Positions 10,978-22,843 of a stretch of DNA of 64,000 nt are shown here, one piece after another. The notes under the pieces are model-generated. The model had not been told where the DNA came from, searched no databases, and was given only the letters and a program-made list of their open reading frames with translations. Each line of letters opens with the position of its first letter. Positions within the stretch are counted from its first letter, which is position 1. Location: NCBI GenBank assembly GCA_015039315.1, contig WIDE01000004.1, positions 678,112-742,111 on the forward strand, read 5' to 3'. Source of the stretch: Clavulina sp. PMI_390 (Eukaryota; Basidiomycota; Agaricomycetes; Cantharellales; Hydnaceae). The position numbers and the translations under genes were made by a program.

Positions 10978-13751
10978 CTATCTTCTATCAAATGATGACT
11001 TGAGGCCATAAGGGGCAAGTGCATCGCCGGAGACGCTTGAAGGGCTCTTGAATAAGGGGTCAAGACCTCCAAGAGTTTTCGGGAAAGCAATCACATCTTT
11101 GATGGATGAGACGCCACAGATAATTGTCATGAGCCGATCGAATCCTAGCAGTACAGTGATGAGCAATACGGTGGTTATGAATCGAGACACGATGCTCACC
11201 AAGAGCAATACCTCCGTGAGGAGGAGCTCCACTTTTCAGAGCTTTTAGCAGGGTATCGAAAGGCTGAGCTTCTTGCTCAGAGAGCTAGAAGCAGATCCAT
11301 CAGATATGTTGTTAAATCACGCCTTGCACGAGTCAACAAACGCATTGCTTACCTGGAGAACCTGCTTGAACACAAACTCTTGCAGAGACGCATCGTGTAT
11401 ACGAACGGATCCTCCGCCTACCTCCATCCCGTTCAAGACGAGGTCATAGTGCTGGGCCCGTACCTATTTATCAGGGTCAGAAAGCTATCTGGCAGCCGCT
11501 CCTTATACCACATACAGAAGCGAAGTCCCCTTTCTCCAATTTCTCTAGGTCATCCCACATTGGAGCGGTGAAAGGGTGATGGGAGCTGCTCCACCGCCCT
11601 TTAGCAAGGAAGTCCTTGTCACTATCAGCACGGGTGAAAAGGGGGAATTCCGTGATCCATAGGAATTTGTATGTTTCTGGCGCCAGTAAACCTGTCCACG
11701 AGCGTCAGAAAACGATCCGAGAAGCCAGGGAATGGATTAGACATACCATTTTGTTCTGCACGCTGAATTAATTGTCGTCGTAAATCGCCAAGAGAGGTTG
11801 AGCCACCCTATGCACAGCGGTGGGGTGAGCATTGCCTCCTGCCAAAGCTGAGGCATGATTTACCTCGAACGGTCCTTTGCGTGATGCGAAGAAGATGACG
11901 TCTCCCGCTTCAGCTTGGATTCGCAGTTGATCGATGTGTGCTCCAGCAGCAGTATCTTGGAGAGCACGAATATCACCCTTCAGCTGGTGATTTGTTCGAA
12001 CTTTTCGACATTCCACCTGAATGTGAACAGTGAGCTTTCTGGATGCAGACTGAGCAACCGGTGTACACATACACCGGGAGGAGGCGCTTTGATGAGCCCA
12101 AGTTCTCGCAGAGCCTGCTGCATAGCTTGATCCTTTGCGGGGATCACAAGACAGTCGACAAAGTGATCGGCCTTGAATTGTTCCGAGGGTACCTCGCAGA
12201 ACGACTGAAGCGGTTGGATCTACACGGAAAGAATATGAGCTTTCAATATGGAAGAAATCACGGATCGTTCGCAAGTACGCACCTCGTAGCCAAACCTCGT
12301 ATCTGGTTTGTCGGAGCCATACTGGTAATCAAGAGGTGGTTAGCAATCAAACGCAGGATAAGGGAGTATATATTCCTACCCTAGCCATAGCATCTTGATA
12401 AGCCATCACCGGGAAATGCTTAGGAAGTTCGACATCCAAGGCCTCCTTCCAAGTTTTCTTCACCAGAGTCTCCACCGAATCTCTCACTTCCATCCCTCCT
12501 ATCCGCCATCCACGTTGCTTTGATGCCGAATCGGGTTCCCATGACACAAATGCTTTCTCCATATCCACCTGAGTGAACTCGGGCTGTCGATCTTTTCGAC
12601 CATCTTCATCACGGAAACAACGGGCGAACTGGAAGTATTTTTCGACACTTCCGGAACAGATCAATAGCTGTTTAGGCTGTTGCGGGGATTGTGCAAGGGC
12701 ATAAAAGCGCGTTTCTGACGAGTTGGCAGGTTTGGATGATGTGGGCGAGGAGGAAGATGAAGGGTCTAGAGTGTCGGATGGCAAAGAAGACTGTGTGACC
12801 CTGGTGGGAACAAGGAATTCCCTGGCCCCCTCAGGCGAGGAGCGCAAAAGTATTGGGGTCTCGACCTCCATGAAATCTAAAGTAGAACGAGGGGGTTAGA
12901 GTCATAGTCACGATAGGATGGTAGGAACATGCCTTCATCAAGTAAGGACTGCCTAATCGTCTGCATTACTTTGCTCCGCATCCGGATATTCTTACCTACC
13001 GCATCCCTGCGTAGGTCGAGGTATCGGTGCTCAAATAAAACGTTCTGATTTGGCTATAGATCACATCAGCCATCTGTCACGGCGCCGGGGCACTCAGGCG
13101 CAAGTGCCTCTCACCAGTTTCGCATCATTGTGTGCGGATGATGGATTGAAGGGCAGAACAGTACTGGGCTCGTTCAATGTCTCAAAGTCCCGGAGAAAGA
13201 GCTCATATTCCCCATTTTGCCGGGTCTGGATATTCCCAAGTGAGTCATTTCAATAGCGTGATGAAGAGATGGGTGACGCACAGCTCTTGCCGTTGCATTG
13301 TCACGTAGCGCAAGATTCCCTCGAACAGTGATAACTGATTCTGGTCGAATGCTCGCCAGTCGTGACGATAGTTCACGGTAGTCGAAGCCCTCTGGTTGAG
13401 GTACATGCGGAGGGAGCTCCTGAACGACGACTTGAAGTGACCCACGGGCGTCCTTGAGCTGCAGAAATGCTCTCCCATCTTTTCTTGATCTAAAGCGAGC
13501 TCAGCATAATGTCTGGAAAGGAGGAAGAGCGGCAGCTACCTATATCCAGCCAGCCAAGCAGTTAGGACTATCTCCTTCCCCACATCACTGCGTTCAATCT
13601 CCCCGAGGTGATGTGTTCGTTTAAGGGTAGATCCTACACTCAGATCACAAATAATGAAAACACAATCCTCGTTTCATGCTGCACAAGGGTATCACGCACG
13701 ATGGATTCGAAAGTGAGAGGCGACGGTGGCCACGACCTTGCTGGCACGCAT
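10978..13751 (-). CDS. Aspartyl-tRNA synthetase, mitochondrial/bacterial type
   Basis: Class II aminoacyl-tRNA synthetase that charges tRNA-Asp, here of the bacterial (Msd1/DARS2) type and so probably mitochondrial. The chosen start (13749-13751, complement) gives a basic, hydroxylated presequence [18 protein letters not shown], joined across a 66-nt intron to the OB-fold anticodon-binding domain ([32 protein letters not shown]). Then come motif 1 context ([31 protein letters not shown]), motif 2 ([20 protein letters not shown]), [13 protein letters not shown] (about 12277-12315), [10 protein letters not shown] and [13 protein letters not shown] (about 11570-11670), and the C-terminal block [17 protein letters not shown]. 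Motif 3 appears as [21 protein letters not shown], followed by [13 protein letters not shown] is at 10978-10980. It is divergent from the acyl-CoA dehydrogenase, with a 443-bp shared promoter. Exons between about 11770 and 12110 were not fully resolved. Confidence 0.93.
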
Positions 13752-14194
13752 AAGCCTCGGAGTGTCTCCTGTTGGGCAATAAAAGGACCCTTGAGTGCAC
13801 TGTCATTTCATTCATCAGACTTTAAGTGCATTCTGTGTGTGCTAGCAACAAAGAACGGTGGCCTCACCTCGTTATGTCACGCGAGGAACAGGAAGAAGAG
13901 CGTGGGACTCCATTGTGATTCCCACGAGCCTCCATCCAAAGTGGTCAGGCCCTTGCCATCAAGGAATAATATTGCAACCGTATAGGATCCGACATATTTC
14001 TTTACTACAGCCCAAAGGTCATGAAGGGATTTCGGCCGTGAGGCAAATGTGAGGAATGTACTCTCGGCAGGTTGGGTTCGGTTGGACGAATAGCCGCCAG
14101 CCGGGCGCCCCTCCCCACACTTTTAACCACCACTGCCCTTCGTCCCTGTCCTCAACCCCATACTCCCCGTCCATCCTTTCAAACTCTCCATATC
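13752..14194. promoter_or_regulatory. Shared divergent promoter region
   Basis: This 443-bp gap lies between two divergent genes encoding a mitochondrial and a lipid-oxidation enzyme. I see no confident TATA box or repeated operator, only a pyrimidine-rich stretch just upstream of the dehydrogenase start. Confidence 0.35.
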
Positions 14195-15744
14195 ATGTCC
14201 ACTCACCCCGTCACCGAATATATCTCCCCAAGTGCCTGGGCACTTGTTGAGGACAAGTTCTCTCCGTTCGCCAAGGAAACCCTCGCGAAACTCTGCGCGT
14301 TCATGAAGGAGGAAGTTATTCCAGCTCAACGTGTCTATGCTGCTCAAATCCCGACCGACCCTTCCATCCGATGGAAGACCCACATTCCTCTTATCGAGGA
14401 GCTCAAGACAAAAGCCAAGAAGCTGGGGTTGTGGAATCTCTTCCTTAGTAAGGCTCACTACCCTCAGTGGGGCACAGATCTTACCAACCTTGAGGTGCGC
14501 GATTTTCATACATTATTTTTCGAGTCTTCTGGTATTTATCCTGTCACCTTCCTCATAGTATGCCGTCATGGCGGAGATCATGGGCCGCACTGGCCAGCTC
14601 GGCCCAGAGTCGACAAACTGCTCTGCCCCAGATACCGGTAACATGGAAGTGCTGGCCCGGTATGGAAGCCCCGAGCAACAGAAGAAGTGGCTTCACCCTC
14701 TATTAAAGGGAGAGATTCGCTCTGCCTTCGCGATGACCGAGAAGGGCGTCGCATCTTCCGATGCTACCAACATTGGCACCTCCATCCGCCAGGAGGGGAA
14801 CGAGATCGTCATCAACGGCCACAAATGGTGGATCTCTGGTGCTACGGATGTCCGCTGCGCCGTGCACATCCTCGTCGGAAAGTCTGACCCCAACAACAAG
14901 AGTCGCTACCTGCAACAAAGCATCGTCCTCGTCCCCGCCAACACCCCCGGCGTCAAGATCGTTCGCCCAATGACCGTTCTGGGGTATGATGATGCCCCTG
15001 AGGGTCACGCCGAAGTCATCTATGACAACGTTCGTGTCCCTCTGAGCAACTTGGTTGCTGGTTGGGGTCGTGGATTCGAGATCCTCCAAGGCCGTCTTGG
15101 GTAAGTTATCCGCTTTCCTCGACGTCATCAAAGTTGAAAAACTAAACTCACCTCTCACTCTTTTTTTGCAGACCTGGCCGTATCCACCACTGCATGCGAA
15201 GCATCGGCGCTGCTGAGGCTGCCCTTGAGCTCATGCTCCAGCGTGTTACCGACCCCAAGCGCAAGACTTTTGGCAAGTTCCTTCACGAGCACGGCACAAT
15301 CATCTCCGATATCGGGCGCTCCCGTGCCGAGATTGACGCCGCTCGTCTCCTCGTCCTGAGCGCCGCTCATCAGATCGACAAAGTGCGCGCAAAGGGAGCC
15401 ATGAAGGATATTGGGATGGCGAAGTACATCGTCCCAACCATGGCCCTCAGCGTGGTGGACAGAGCGATTCAGTCATATGGCGCTGAAGGGTTGTCACAGG
15501 ACACTCCTCTCGCCAAAACATGGGCTAACCTCCGAACACTGCGATTCGCCGATGTACGTTTGTCTTCACGCCTCCTCCTATGCTACATTACTGATCACGC
15601 TCCACACTTTAGGGTCCCGATGAAGTACATGTTCAACAGATTGGAAAGGCCGAGCTCAAGCGTGCCGAAAAGCTTCATGAAGACACGAAGCGCATCAAAA
15701 AGGCTGAGGCCAGCCTTGCTGCCCGCACCAAGACGAAGTTGTGA
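14195..15744 (+). CDS. Acyl-CoA dehydrogenase (ACAD10/11-like)
   Basis: FAD-dependent alpha,beta-dehydrogenation of acyl-CoA thioesters. Four exons were resolved: 14195-14494, 14559-15100, 15172-15553 and 15613-15744, summing to 1356 nt (451 aa). The N-terminal helical domain is followed by [20 protein letters not shown], the FAD/substrate block [28 protein letters not shown], and the C-terminal domain starting [16 protein letters not shown]. Later blocks are [16 protein letters not shown] and [16 protein letters not shown]. These match the ACAD10/11-like branch common in fungi. The protein ends in Thr-Lys-Leu, which resembles a peroxisomal PTS1 signal, so peroxisomal beta-oxidation is an inference. 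The start is the first ATG in frame with the conserved N-terminal domain; the pyrimidine-rich upstream stretch fits a 5' UTR. Confidence 0.93.
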
Positions 15745-15978
15745 TTCTGTTCATGTTGTTAAGTAGTAGCTCTCCCATCTCTCTCCCAATGTACACTATG
15801 CACTCTATCTAGCAGCTCGGTATTCTTTATGCATCTTTTGAGCTCTCGAATAGCATTCCCACATTGACAGCAGCAGTACTGAGTCAAAGGAAGTGGCTCA
15901 CGTGACCCTTTCGCTCACTCGGCCTCGATCTCTTCCAACACTATCCACCACAGCAATATCCTCTAAGAAACCACACTC

Positions 15979-16818
15979 ATGGCTGACAACGGACACAGCT
16001 CAGTTCCTGACGAGGAATTGACCCTCCCTCGAGCGACAGTCACTAAACTCATCAATGGTGAGGCCCTCCTCGTTCTTTTCGGCGGAAGTGTGCAAGGAGC
16101 TCAACAGCATAACTTCGTTACATCGACCACTACGCTTCCTTTTCGCTCTCTTTAAACGACCGAGATCAGATGTGCTGCCTCAAGACATGACCTGCTCGCG
16201 AGAAACGCGGGATCTCATCATTGAATGCTGCATCGGTGGGTGTTCGTGTTGCATCGCTATTGTGCCAGACATATCCATCGTGGATGCCACCAATGTTCAT
16301 TCTCTCTTGCATTTGTTCCAATTGATGTAGAGTTCATACACCTTGTCTCCTCACAAGCGAATGAGATATGCGACAAAGAATCGAGGAAAACAATCTCTCC
16401 TGAACACATCATGACAGCACTAGAGGTTCGTCCCCATACGCGCCCCTATGGACTACTGGATTGCTCCTAATTATTGTATGCATTCCTTGTGGCACCCGCA
16501 GCAACTCGAATTTGAACATTTTCTCCCCGAGATTAAGGAGGTGTTTGAAGAACACAAGAGTCAAGCGAAGGTAAGTAAACTCTCAAATCGCTAACTTTCT
16601 CAGACAAAAAGCTAACTGATTCATTCCCAAAACGTGTATGGGAACTTCTGCTCATCCAGGAACGAGGTGAACGACGGCCGAAGCTGGATGAATCTGGGCT
16701 GAACCAGGAAGAACTCTACCAACAACAACAAGCGCTCTTTGCACAGTCGAAAGCCCGATTCGACGCTGGGGCACACTTAGGAGGGGGAGAAGGGCCTGGA
16801 CCTTCCGAGGAGTCGTGA
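15979..16818 (+). CDS. NCB2: Negative cofactor 2 subunit beta (Dr1, histone fold)
   Basis: NC2-beta pairs with NC2-alpha through a histone fold and clamps TBP on DNA, repressing or stimulating RNA polymerase II promoters. The start MADNGHSSVPDEELTLPRAT leads into the histone fold: VTKLIN joined across an intron (donor about 16058) to LPQDMTCSRETRDLIIECC, joined across a second intron to EFIHLVSSQANEICDKE and TISPEHIMTALE. The C-terminal exons read LEFEHFLPEIKEVFEEHKSQ and an acidic/Gln-rich tail with YQQQQALFAQSKARF. TGA is at 16816-16818. Five or six very short exons make this gene easy to miss. Family identity is clear from the order LPRATVTK - LPQD - SSQANEIC. Confidence 0.92.
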
Positions 16819-17260
16819 TTTCCACAGGTGACCTTCTGATTCCGTAGTTCCCAACTGGGCTCCACGTTACACTTCAGCTCTCGATTCGGGGCTATGTTCT
16901 TCTCCCAGCTGCTCTCCGCTTCGTCGACTGTCCTCCGCGCACTTTGCACTTATTCTGTATTACTAATCCGCTTTGTACCATGGCTGTTGTGATACCACTC
17001 GCTTTCTCGTCCGCTCAACTCGCTCCTGCAATATGATAGGTCATGATTTCTCAGCGAAATAGGCGAAAACTGAATTTAAAACTGGATCGATGAGGTATTT
17101 CCGTAAAAATACAGTGAATTGGTACGCAGCCTCGAGAAGGGAGGATGCAAAGAGGATCATAGAAGAGACATGATTGATCGTGGGTGTGGTCTATCTAGAG
17201 CAGCAAGAAGCTATGCAAGAAGAGATATGGGGAGAAAAACAAAGGGTATACGTATCACGT
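16819..17260. other. Convergent intergenic region
   Basis: The gap between the 3' ends of NC2-beta and the TRP-like gene contains no recognisable coding sequence. It presumably contains both 3' UTRs. Confidence 0.45.
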
Positions 17261-20246
17261 TCAGGGCTCAGCCCTTTGAACGTGATCTTTGTCAAACAAT
17301 TCGCGACCAGAACGTGAAGGGGCTCGTCTATTATAGTCAGCAGCTTCAGCCCTTTCGCCCGGTTTATCCTCTACACCCTCTACAGGAGCAGAGCCATCCT
17401 CTGCTAGAGGGCCGCCACTTCTATGGTTATGGCGGCGAGCTCGGGCCATTTGATAGCCCCATGGACCGAGAGTCCATAGCAGTGTGCTAACTGTGACAAA
17501 CAAAATTAAAAGCATACCAACACTGCTGACTACAATGCCAGCAATGCCGATGACCAGTCGTGGTATGGGTCGGATATGTCGCGTCACAGTCGTGAGGCTT
17601 TCTTGAAAGCCGATCAAGAGGCCAGTTGTTGTGAGCCGAAGGAGGCAAAGCACGATGAGGAGAACGTGGTTCTCCGGCGACGCAGAGGGAGGCACCTTGT
17701 GCCGATGAAAACAAAAGCAGCGGCGGGTATCGGGACTCGACGTGAGCCCGGACGACGCGGAACTGGACGCGTATTTCCTTCGACGTCGCCGATCGATGAA
17801 CGCGTAGGTGATGGTGGCAATGAGAACAAGAAGTTCCGTGGCAAGCAGCCCAATAACCTGAATCCAACCGCTGGATTGCCCGAAACCTGCAAAGCCCGAC
17901 TTGGCTAGCAAAGAAGGTACAATAATGCAGAAAGTTGGCAAGGGCAGAGCCTTGAGCGGGCTTTCATCATCGTTTTCGCGGCGACGAAAGAGACCCCGCG
18001 CTGCGCCAATGGCAAAGGGTGCCCAGATGCCTGCTGCCAGCAAGGCAGTGAGTAGATTGGGGAGCCATGCATCATGGGGGATCTTCCACTGATAGAAGGT
18101 GAGGGTGGTTACAGGCAAGAGGGTGATCGGCAATACCGTGCCGAAAAAGAGGTGTTTCCCCCAGCTCCAATACGACGTAGGTGATATTGAGGGTCTGTAT
18201 CCAACGGATTGGAAACTCTCTCCATCGATGATGGCAACATTAGGTGCGGAGTTTGTGGTGACTGATAACCTCCTACGAGCAGACACTCTCGCCAATCCAT
18301 ACGAAATAAGCCCCCCTATCAATGCGACAAGCGCGAATCCTGCGATAAGGACTATCGCACTGAACCAAATGCTCATAGCCGCATTCGCATTGGGTATCCC
18401 CAGGCCGTTCACATAACTCTGGATTCCTGGCTGCAGTAGGTCCGCATACGTGATGTATGGCGTTTGGGAGTTGGATCCAGTAACATTACTGGCGAGCGTG
18501 GTGGGGGAGCTTATATTTGCAGCAGTGAAAGCGGTTACCAGCTCGTCCAAGTCTGTAGAGGGAGAGAGGTAGGTGGCTGGGGATAGTGTCTTGTTGGTGG
18601 ATATAATCGACTGAACAATGCTCGATGCGACACCTCCGCCACCCTGGTCGCTGGAACTCGCGCCAGTTGTCACAACCAAGGCGTTGTACGGACTCAGTGT
18701 TCGTTGGCCCCACAGCACGGGATTCAACGCTCGCCACTTCCCTTGGACAACAATATCGTCCGTACCATCAGTGATACTGAGTTTCGGGATTGCGCCTGCG
18801 CCTGTCATTGCACGCATGCGATCAATCGCGTTCTGCAAGATCTCACCAGCAGGACCCGAATCAATGATGCTCTGAAGAACACCACCGTATTTGTCCGTTG
18901 CCCCGATGTGGGCGTCAGTGCCTGTTGAGGGCTTCCCGAATGGGAAGAGACCAAAGGACCAGCTGAAGTTCAGCACGAATGAAGAGTAAGCCAGCGGGTA
19001 GTTGAGGTGTAGAAGTCCCGTCAGAACGACGTGCTGTAAGAAGAGTAAGAGGTGGGTGTATAGGAATTGGAGCCGGAGGATCGTGAAGGTTAGCCTGTCC
19101 TGTATATCGTACGCGAGGGTGTTTGGGGACGCGTTTGGGGCTAATGACGTATCGGGAGACGCGGAAACATCAGCGTGGTCCAAATCAGTCTCGATCAATG
19201 TAGCTAGTGTTGGGGATCTAGCATGGCGTAGTAGAGCTGTAGAAGATGATTGTGGGGCGTTGGCGGAGGACGGGGATATGATAGGTGAGGACAGAGACTG
19301 TGGAGACGCTAGAGCATCAATGGAGGCATTTCTGCTCTGCACTCGTGTCTCCTGTCCGTCCTCTGATGATAGAACTGAGCGATTGTCTCCAGTTGGGGCC
19401 TGAAATGACGGCTTTGGAGGTTTCTCCTCCGCGTTGTGGCGTATCGATGTTAATCTGCGACGTGTGCGTGCCCTCGAGGGGCCGATCACCAGACTAAGAA
19501 TCATAACGATAGAACCGAACGCGATGGAAATCCCCCCGATCGTCCACTCCACACTTTTCATCTTGGTAGACCACCCGTTAGAGGCTGTAGCTTGTATACA
19601 GGCTACCACCTCATTCGTATCATTGTCCCAGAGTTCGAGCTGGACAAACGCCTCGAGGTCGGGGACAACATAGGCAATTGATGGAATTCGCGAGGCGAAC
19701 GAAGGGGGTATCGGAATGGTGGCAGAGCCATTGAAGGTGTATTGGGGGAGGGGGCATATGACTGACGTGAGGGAGCAAAGGTCAAAGACCAGCTCAACCT
19801 GAAAATTATTCAGGAGTCAATATCAGCCCATAATCATTGGCAATGTATCGATGTGGAAACTGACGGGGGTTGAGGCATAGTCATTCACTATTGCGCGTCC
19901 AGACAACTTTAGGGACTGTGTTGCCTCTGCAACACTAAGATGGATCGCTGCGAATTAGCAAAAAGGTATCCAAAAGTGCAGGAGGACTGCCTACAGAGTG
20001 TATACCACACTGTGGTTGTTCTTAAAGAATGCAAGATCGAAGGTGTCTATGATGAGTTCTGAAGGCGGAGAGCAATATGATACAGTGGAAGCATCTGGAA
20101 TAGCATAAGAATTAGGGAGTCAATAGCCATTGAGATTTTGGCACACAGCGATCTCGTCGACTTGACTCACAAAGAAATGGTTCGTGTGCTGATGCAGTTG
20201 TGAGCGCAAGTAACGCGGAAATAATAAGTCGTCGAGTTGAAGGCAT
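17261..20246 (-). CDS. TRP-like / FLC-family membrane protein
   Basis: A multi-pass protein of the fungal TRP-like family (Pkd2/flavin-carrier related), involved in cation or FAD transport and wall integrity in ER, vacuole or plasma membrane. The start at 20244-20246 (complement) gives a clear signal peptide, MPSTRRLIISALLALTTASA. The luminal ML-like domain follows in short exons (STVSYCSPPSELIIDTFDLA; LKLSGRAIVNDYAST; VVPDLEAFVQLELWDNDTNE). The large 3' exon (to 17261) carries one membrane segment after the ML domain, a Ser-rich cytosolic loop, then a conserved block FLYTHLLLFLQHVVLTGLLH and SFVLNFSWSFGLFPF. Several further hydrophobic segments follow (VLIAGFALVALIGGLISYGL, FGTVLPITLLPVTTLTFYQW and others). 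The tail is short, charged and probably cytosolic. The whole 3' exon is a single uninterrupted frame, unusual for this window. Confidence 0.85.
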
Positions 20247-20867
20247 TTAACCGCTCAAATCCGCCAGCCAGGATTATTGTGATCGTTAGAGTCTATGTAT
20301 AATGCCTCATGCAGGCGTCTAGAGTGCAGTTCGTTGAGATAAGATGAGTAGCTCGACGGCAGACGAGCGAGGTGGTAGTGGCTTGAGATGGAATGCACGC
20401 GTCCACGACCGAGAGAGCAGTTTCGAGACAGCAACGAGGCCACCCTCGAACGCAAGCAACGATGAAATGAGATGACGAATGGTTCGGAAATGCTGCGGTT
20501 GCTGCCTCGAGGATACCCGCCGCACGTTGCAGCGAGCCAAGAAAATTTGGAGAAAAGGACAACGATGAAGGCGCTTTGCGCTATGACGATGAGGTCTAGA
20601 TTGTTAGGGTAAGCTGGCCATTGACATTACGACACATCCGATAAGTTTTTGTTCCATGTCTGTACGTCAGCTCCTGAGGGATGAGAGGTTGAGGCGGCCG
20701 CGCCGCTCCAATACGCCGCCCATTCACTCCAACCGTGTGAATCCATATCGAGTGTCGAGGATCGAGTCCCCAAAAGATATATAGGTGAGCAATAATCTAT
20801 GAATACACAAGGTACACAATTGGCACATGTTGCATGTTTCAGATGAAGCATATGTGGCTTTCCCTAA
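20247..20867. other. Intergenic region, no gene seen
   Basis: Both flanking genes lie on the minus strand, so this gap is the promoter/leader of the TRP-like gene together with the 3' UTR of Nse4. Short frames of up to 89 codons have no recognisable content. Confidence 0.4.
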
Positions 20868-22594
20868 TCACTCATCGTCATCTTCCTCTCCGTCATCCCC
20901 TTGGGGCAACTCAACCTCCTCTTCTTCGTCCTCTTCATCCTCCCTCTCCGGTGCTCGGCCTCCACGGCTGTTTCCTGTGAAACGGGGATACTTTTCTTCT
21001 GGAGGGACGGGTTTTCGGGTGGGGATGATAGGCTTCCTGATGTCAAAGACTTCGATGGCACGCTGTTGTCAAATGAGTCAACGACCGATGACAGAGCTTC
21101 TAGAATTGATTCACCTCCCAAGTTTCCATGTCAAATTCCGCAATTATTTGCCTCTTGATCAAGTCTCCTTTATAATCTTCTTCACTTGGGGGATCGCAGG
21201 CAACTGAGAAGAGGCTCATTAGTTCAAATGCGTATGAAGTGACAGGTTACTGGAAAGACGACTTACAGATCATAGGCTCCCCATTGTCCGCAATGTCTAG
21301 TGCTGCTCGACCCTCCTTGACGAGAAATGCAAAGTAGAAAATGTTCTCTACGGATTGCTCGAAGGATGTTGGGTTAATGACGAATCGGAAGTAGTTGATG
21401 CCTCCTTCGTCAGGGTTCGCTTTCGCCATAAGTAATTTTTGGAGCTATGAAAGGCTGTTGAGTATATGGACCAGAATCCTAAAGCGAGAGTAACGAACTT
21501 GCGACACCATGAAAGCTGTGTCAGTCTCATAATTCTTTTCCTCTTGGTTCAGGTCCTGTCCGCGGAAAGAAGTGTTAGCCAGTCAAGTCTGCTCGATCCA
21601 ACCAGTCTTTACCCACCACATCCTCAGGTGCAACGTTCTGCTTGGGATCTTTGTGGACTTTTTGACTCTGCCGTTTTGTTTGTGCACGCTGCTTCGCCTC
21701 TATTCCAAGCGGCCCGAGCCTACATACCGAATAGATTGTTAGTCGTCACAAAGAGAGTATTTTATAGACGCCTACATGAAGTTCACTCCAGTTACTCTTC
21801 GACTGTGCTTCAACGCCATCCGACCGAATCTCTCCCAGTTCAAGACTCCGCCGCGATCGTCCATGTCGTCCTCGTCGTCATCCACGCCACGAGCTGCATT
21901 TGGATCGGACCCTCCCATGAACGATGCGAGTTTGGCGATAAAGTCTTCGACATCGAAGCCGCCTGCCGAGTGCTTGAGGTTGCGAGTCTTTAGGGCGGCC
22001 ATCTCGGCAATGTTTGAGATTGCCTTGGAGTCGAGCGTTGCTTCTTGTGCCCGACGAACTAGAGGCGGACGATGGGGTTCGTGTGAGGGAGGGGGGTTGA
22101 GATACCAGGACGACATTGGAATTTGCAGTTTGGAGTTTGTAGAGGAGGAGGGAAGACCGCATTAGTGTCGTTATCAGAGCTCTGATAGCTATTGAGAGAG
22201 AGGACGAGGCGCTCACCTCCACCAAACATTTGGTTAGTTTGTTGAATATTGGATATCAGCTCTCCAACTTTCACATTTGATAGATTTGCTCGGGTGTCTA
22301 TCAATCAGGGTGATGTCCGGGAGTAGAGCCATGGTGAAACAGTTCGAGGTACATGGACTGAGGTCAGCCAAAGCAAAGCCAGGCATGAATGGTTGACTCA
22401 CCTGCTTGTGTGCTGATGACATCTCGATACTCCGAGCGAATCTGTCGCACTTCGCTGATATCCATATCTGGATCGAAGGCTAGTCCAGAACCACGCTGAG
22501 ACGATGCCCCTTGCGTCGAAGGCTTGCCCCACTGGCCATTTCGTGAGGAGCTGGGTTGAGCCTTCTCTTTTCCTTTAGAGCTTGAAGACACCAT
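20868..22594 (-). CDS. NSE4: Nse4, kleisin subunit of the Smc5/6 complex
   Basis: Nse4 bridges the Smc5 and Smc6 heads and works in DNA repair and replication-fork maintenance. The start at 22594 (complement) gives [20 protein letters not shown]. The conserved N-terminal kleisin part follows as [17 protein letters not shown] and [18 protein letters not shown]. The middle exon reads [17 protein letters not shown] then [18 protein letters not shown], with an Asp-rich loop. The C-terminal winged-helix domain reads [20 protein letters not shown] and [15 protein letters not shown] (about 21285-21400). A last intron (about 21053-21103) joins METWE to [18 protein letters not shown]. The acidic tail ends DDGEEDDDE before TGA at 20868-20870. 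It is divergent from the kinase gene, with only about 250 bp between starts. Confidence 0.88.
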
Positions 22595-22843
22595 GGATTT
22601 CGGTTCAGTGAGACGCGTGATTTGAGCAAGTGGAGGTGGAAGGTTCAGCAGATAGACGCGCTTTTGCGATTCGAGTGATCACGAGAAATACAAGTACAAA
22701 CAAGCGGACTACGCGTTATTCGCACGCTCCCTAATATATGTCACTTCTTGGCAACTGAGCTCGAGTCACTGGCCGTGGCGAGCGCACTGAATTACGAACT
22801 CCGCTTGAGGACTGGCTGTTTCGATCTTTTGCCTATCTGATTG

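Noticed and set aside
11144..11571. Apparent plus-strand exon with a basic coiled-coil-like sequence ([20 protein letters not shown])
   Set aside because: The opposite strand encodes the C-terminal catalytic blocks of aspartyl-tRNA synthetase ([20 protein letters not shown]), so this is an antisense shadow.
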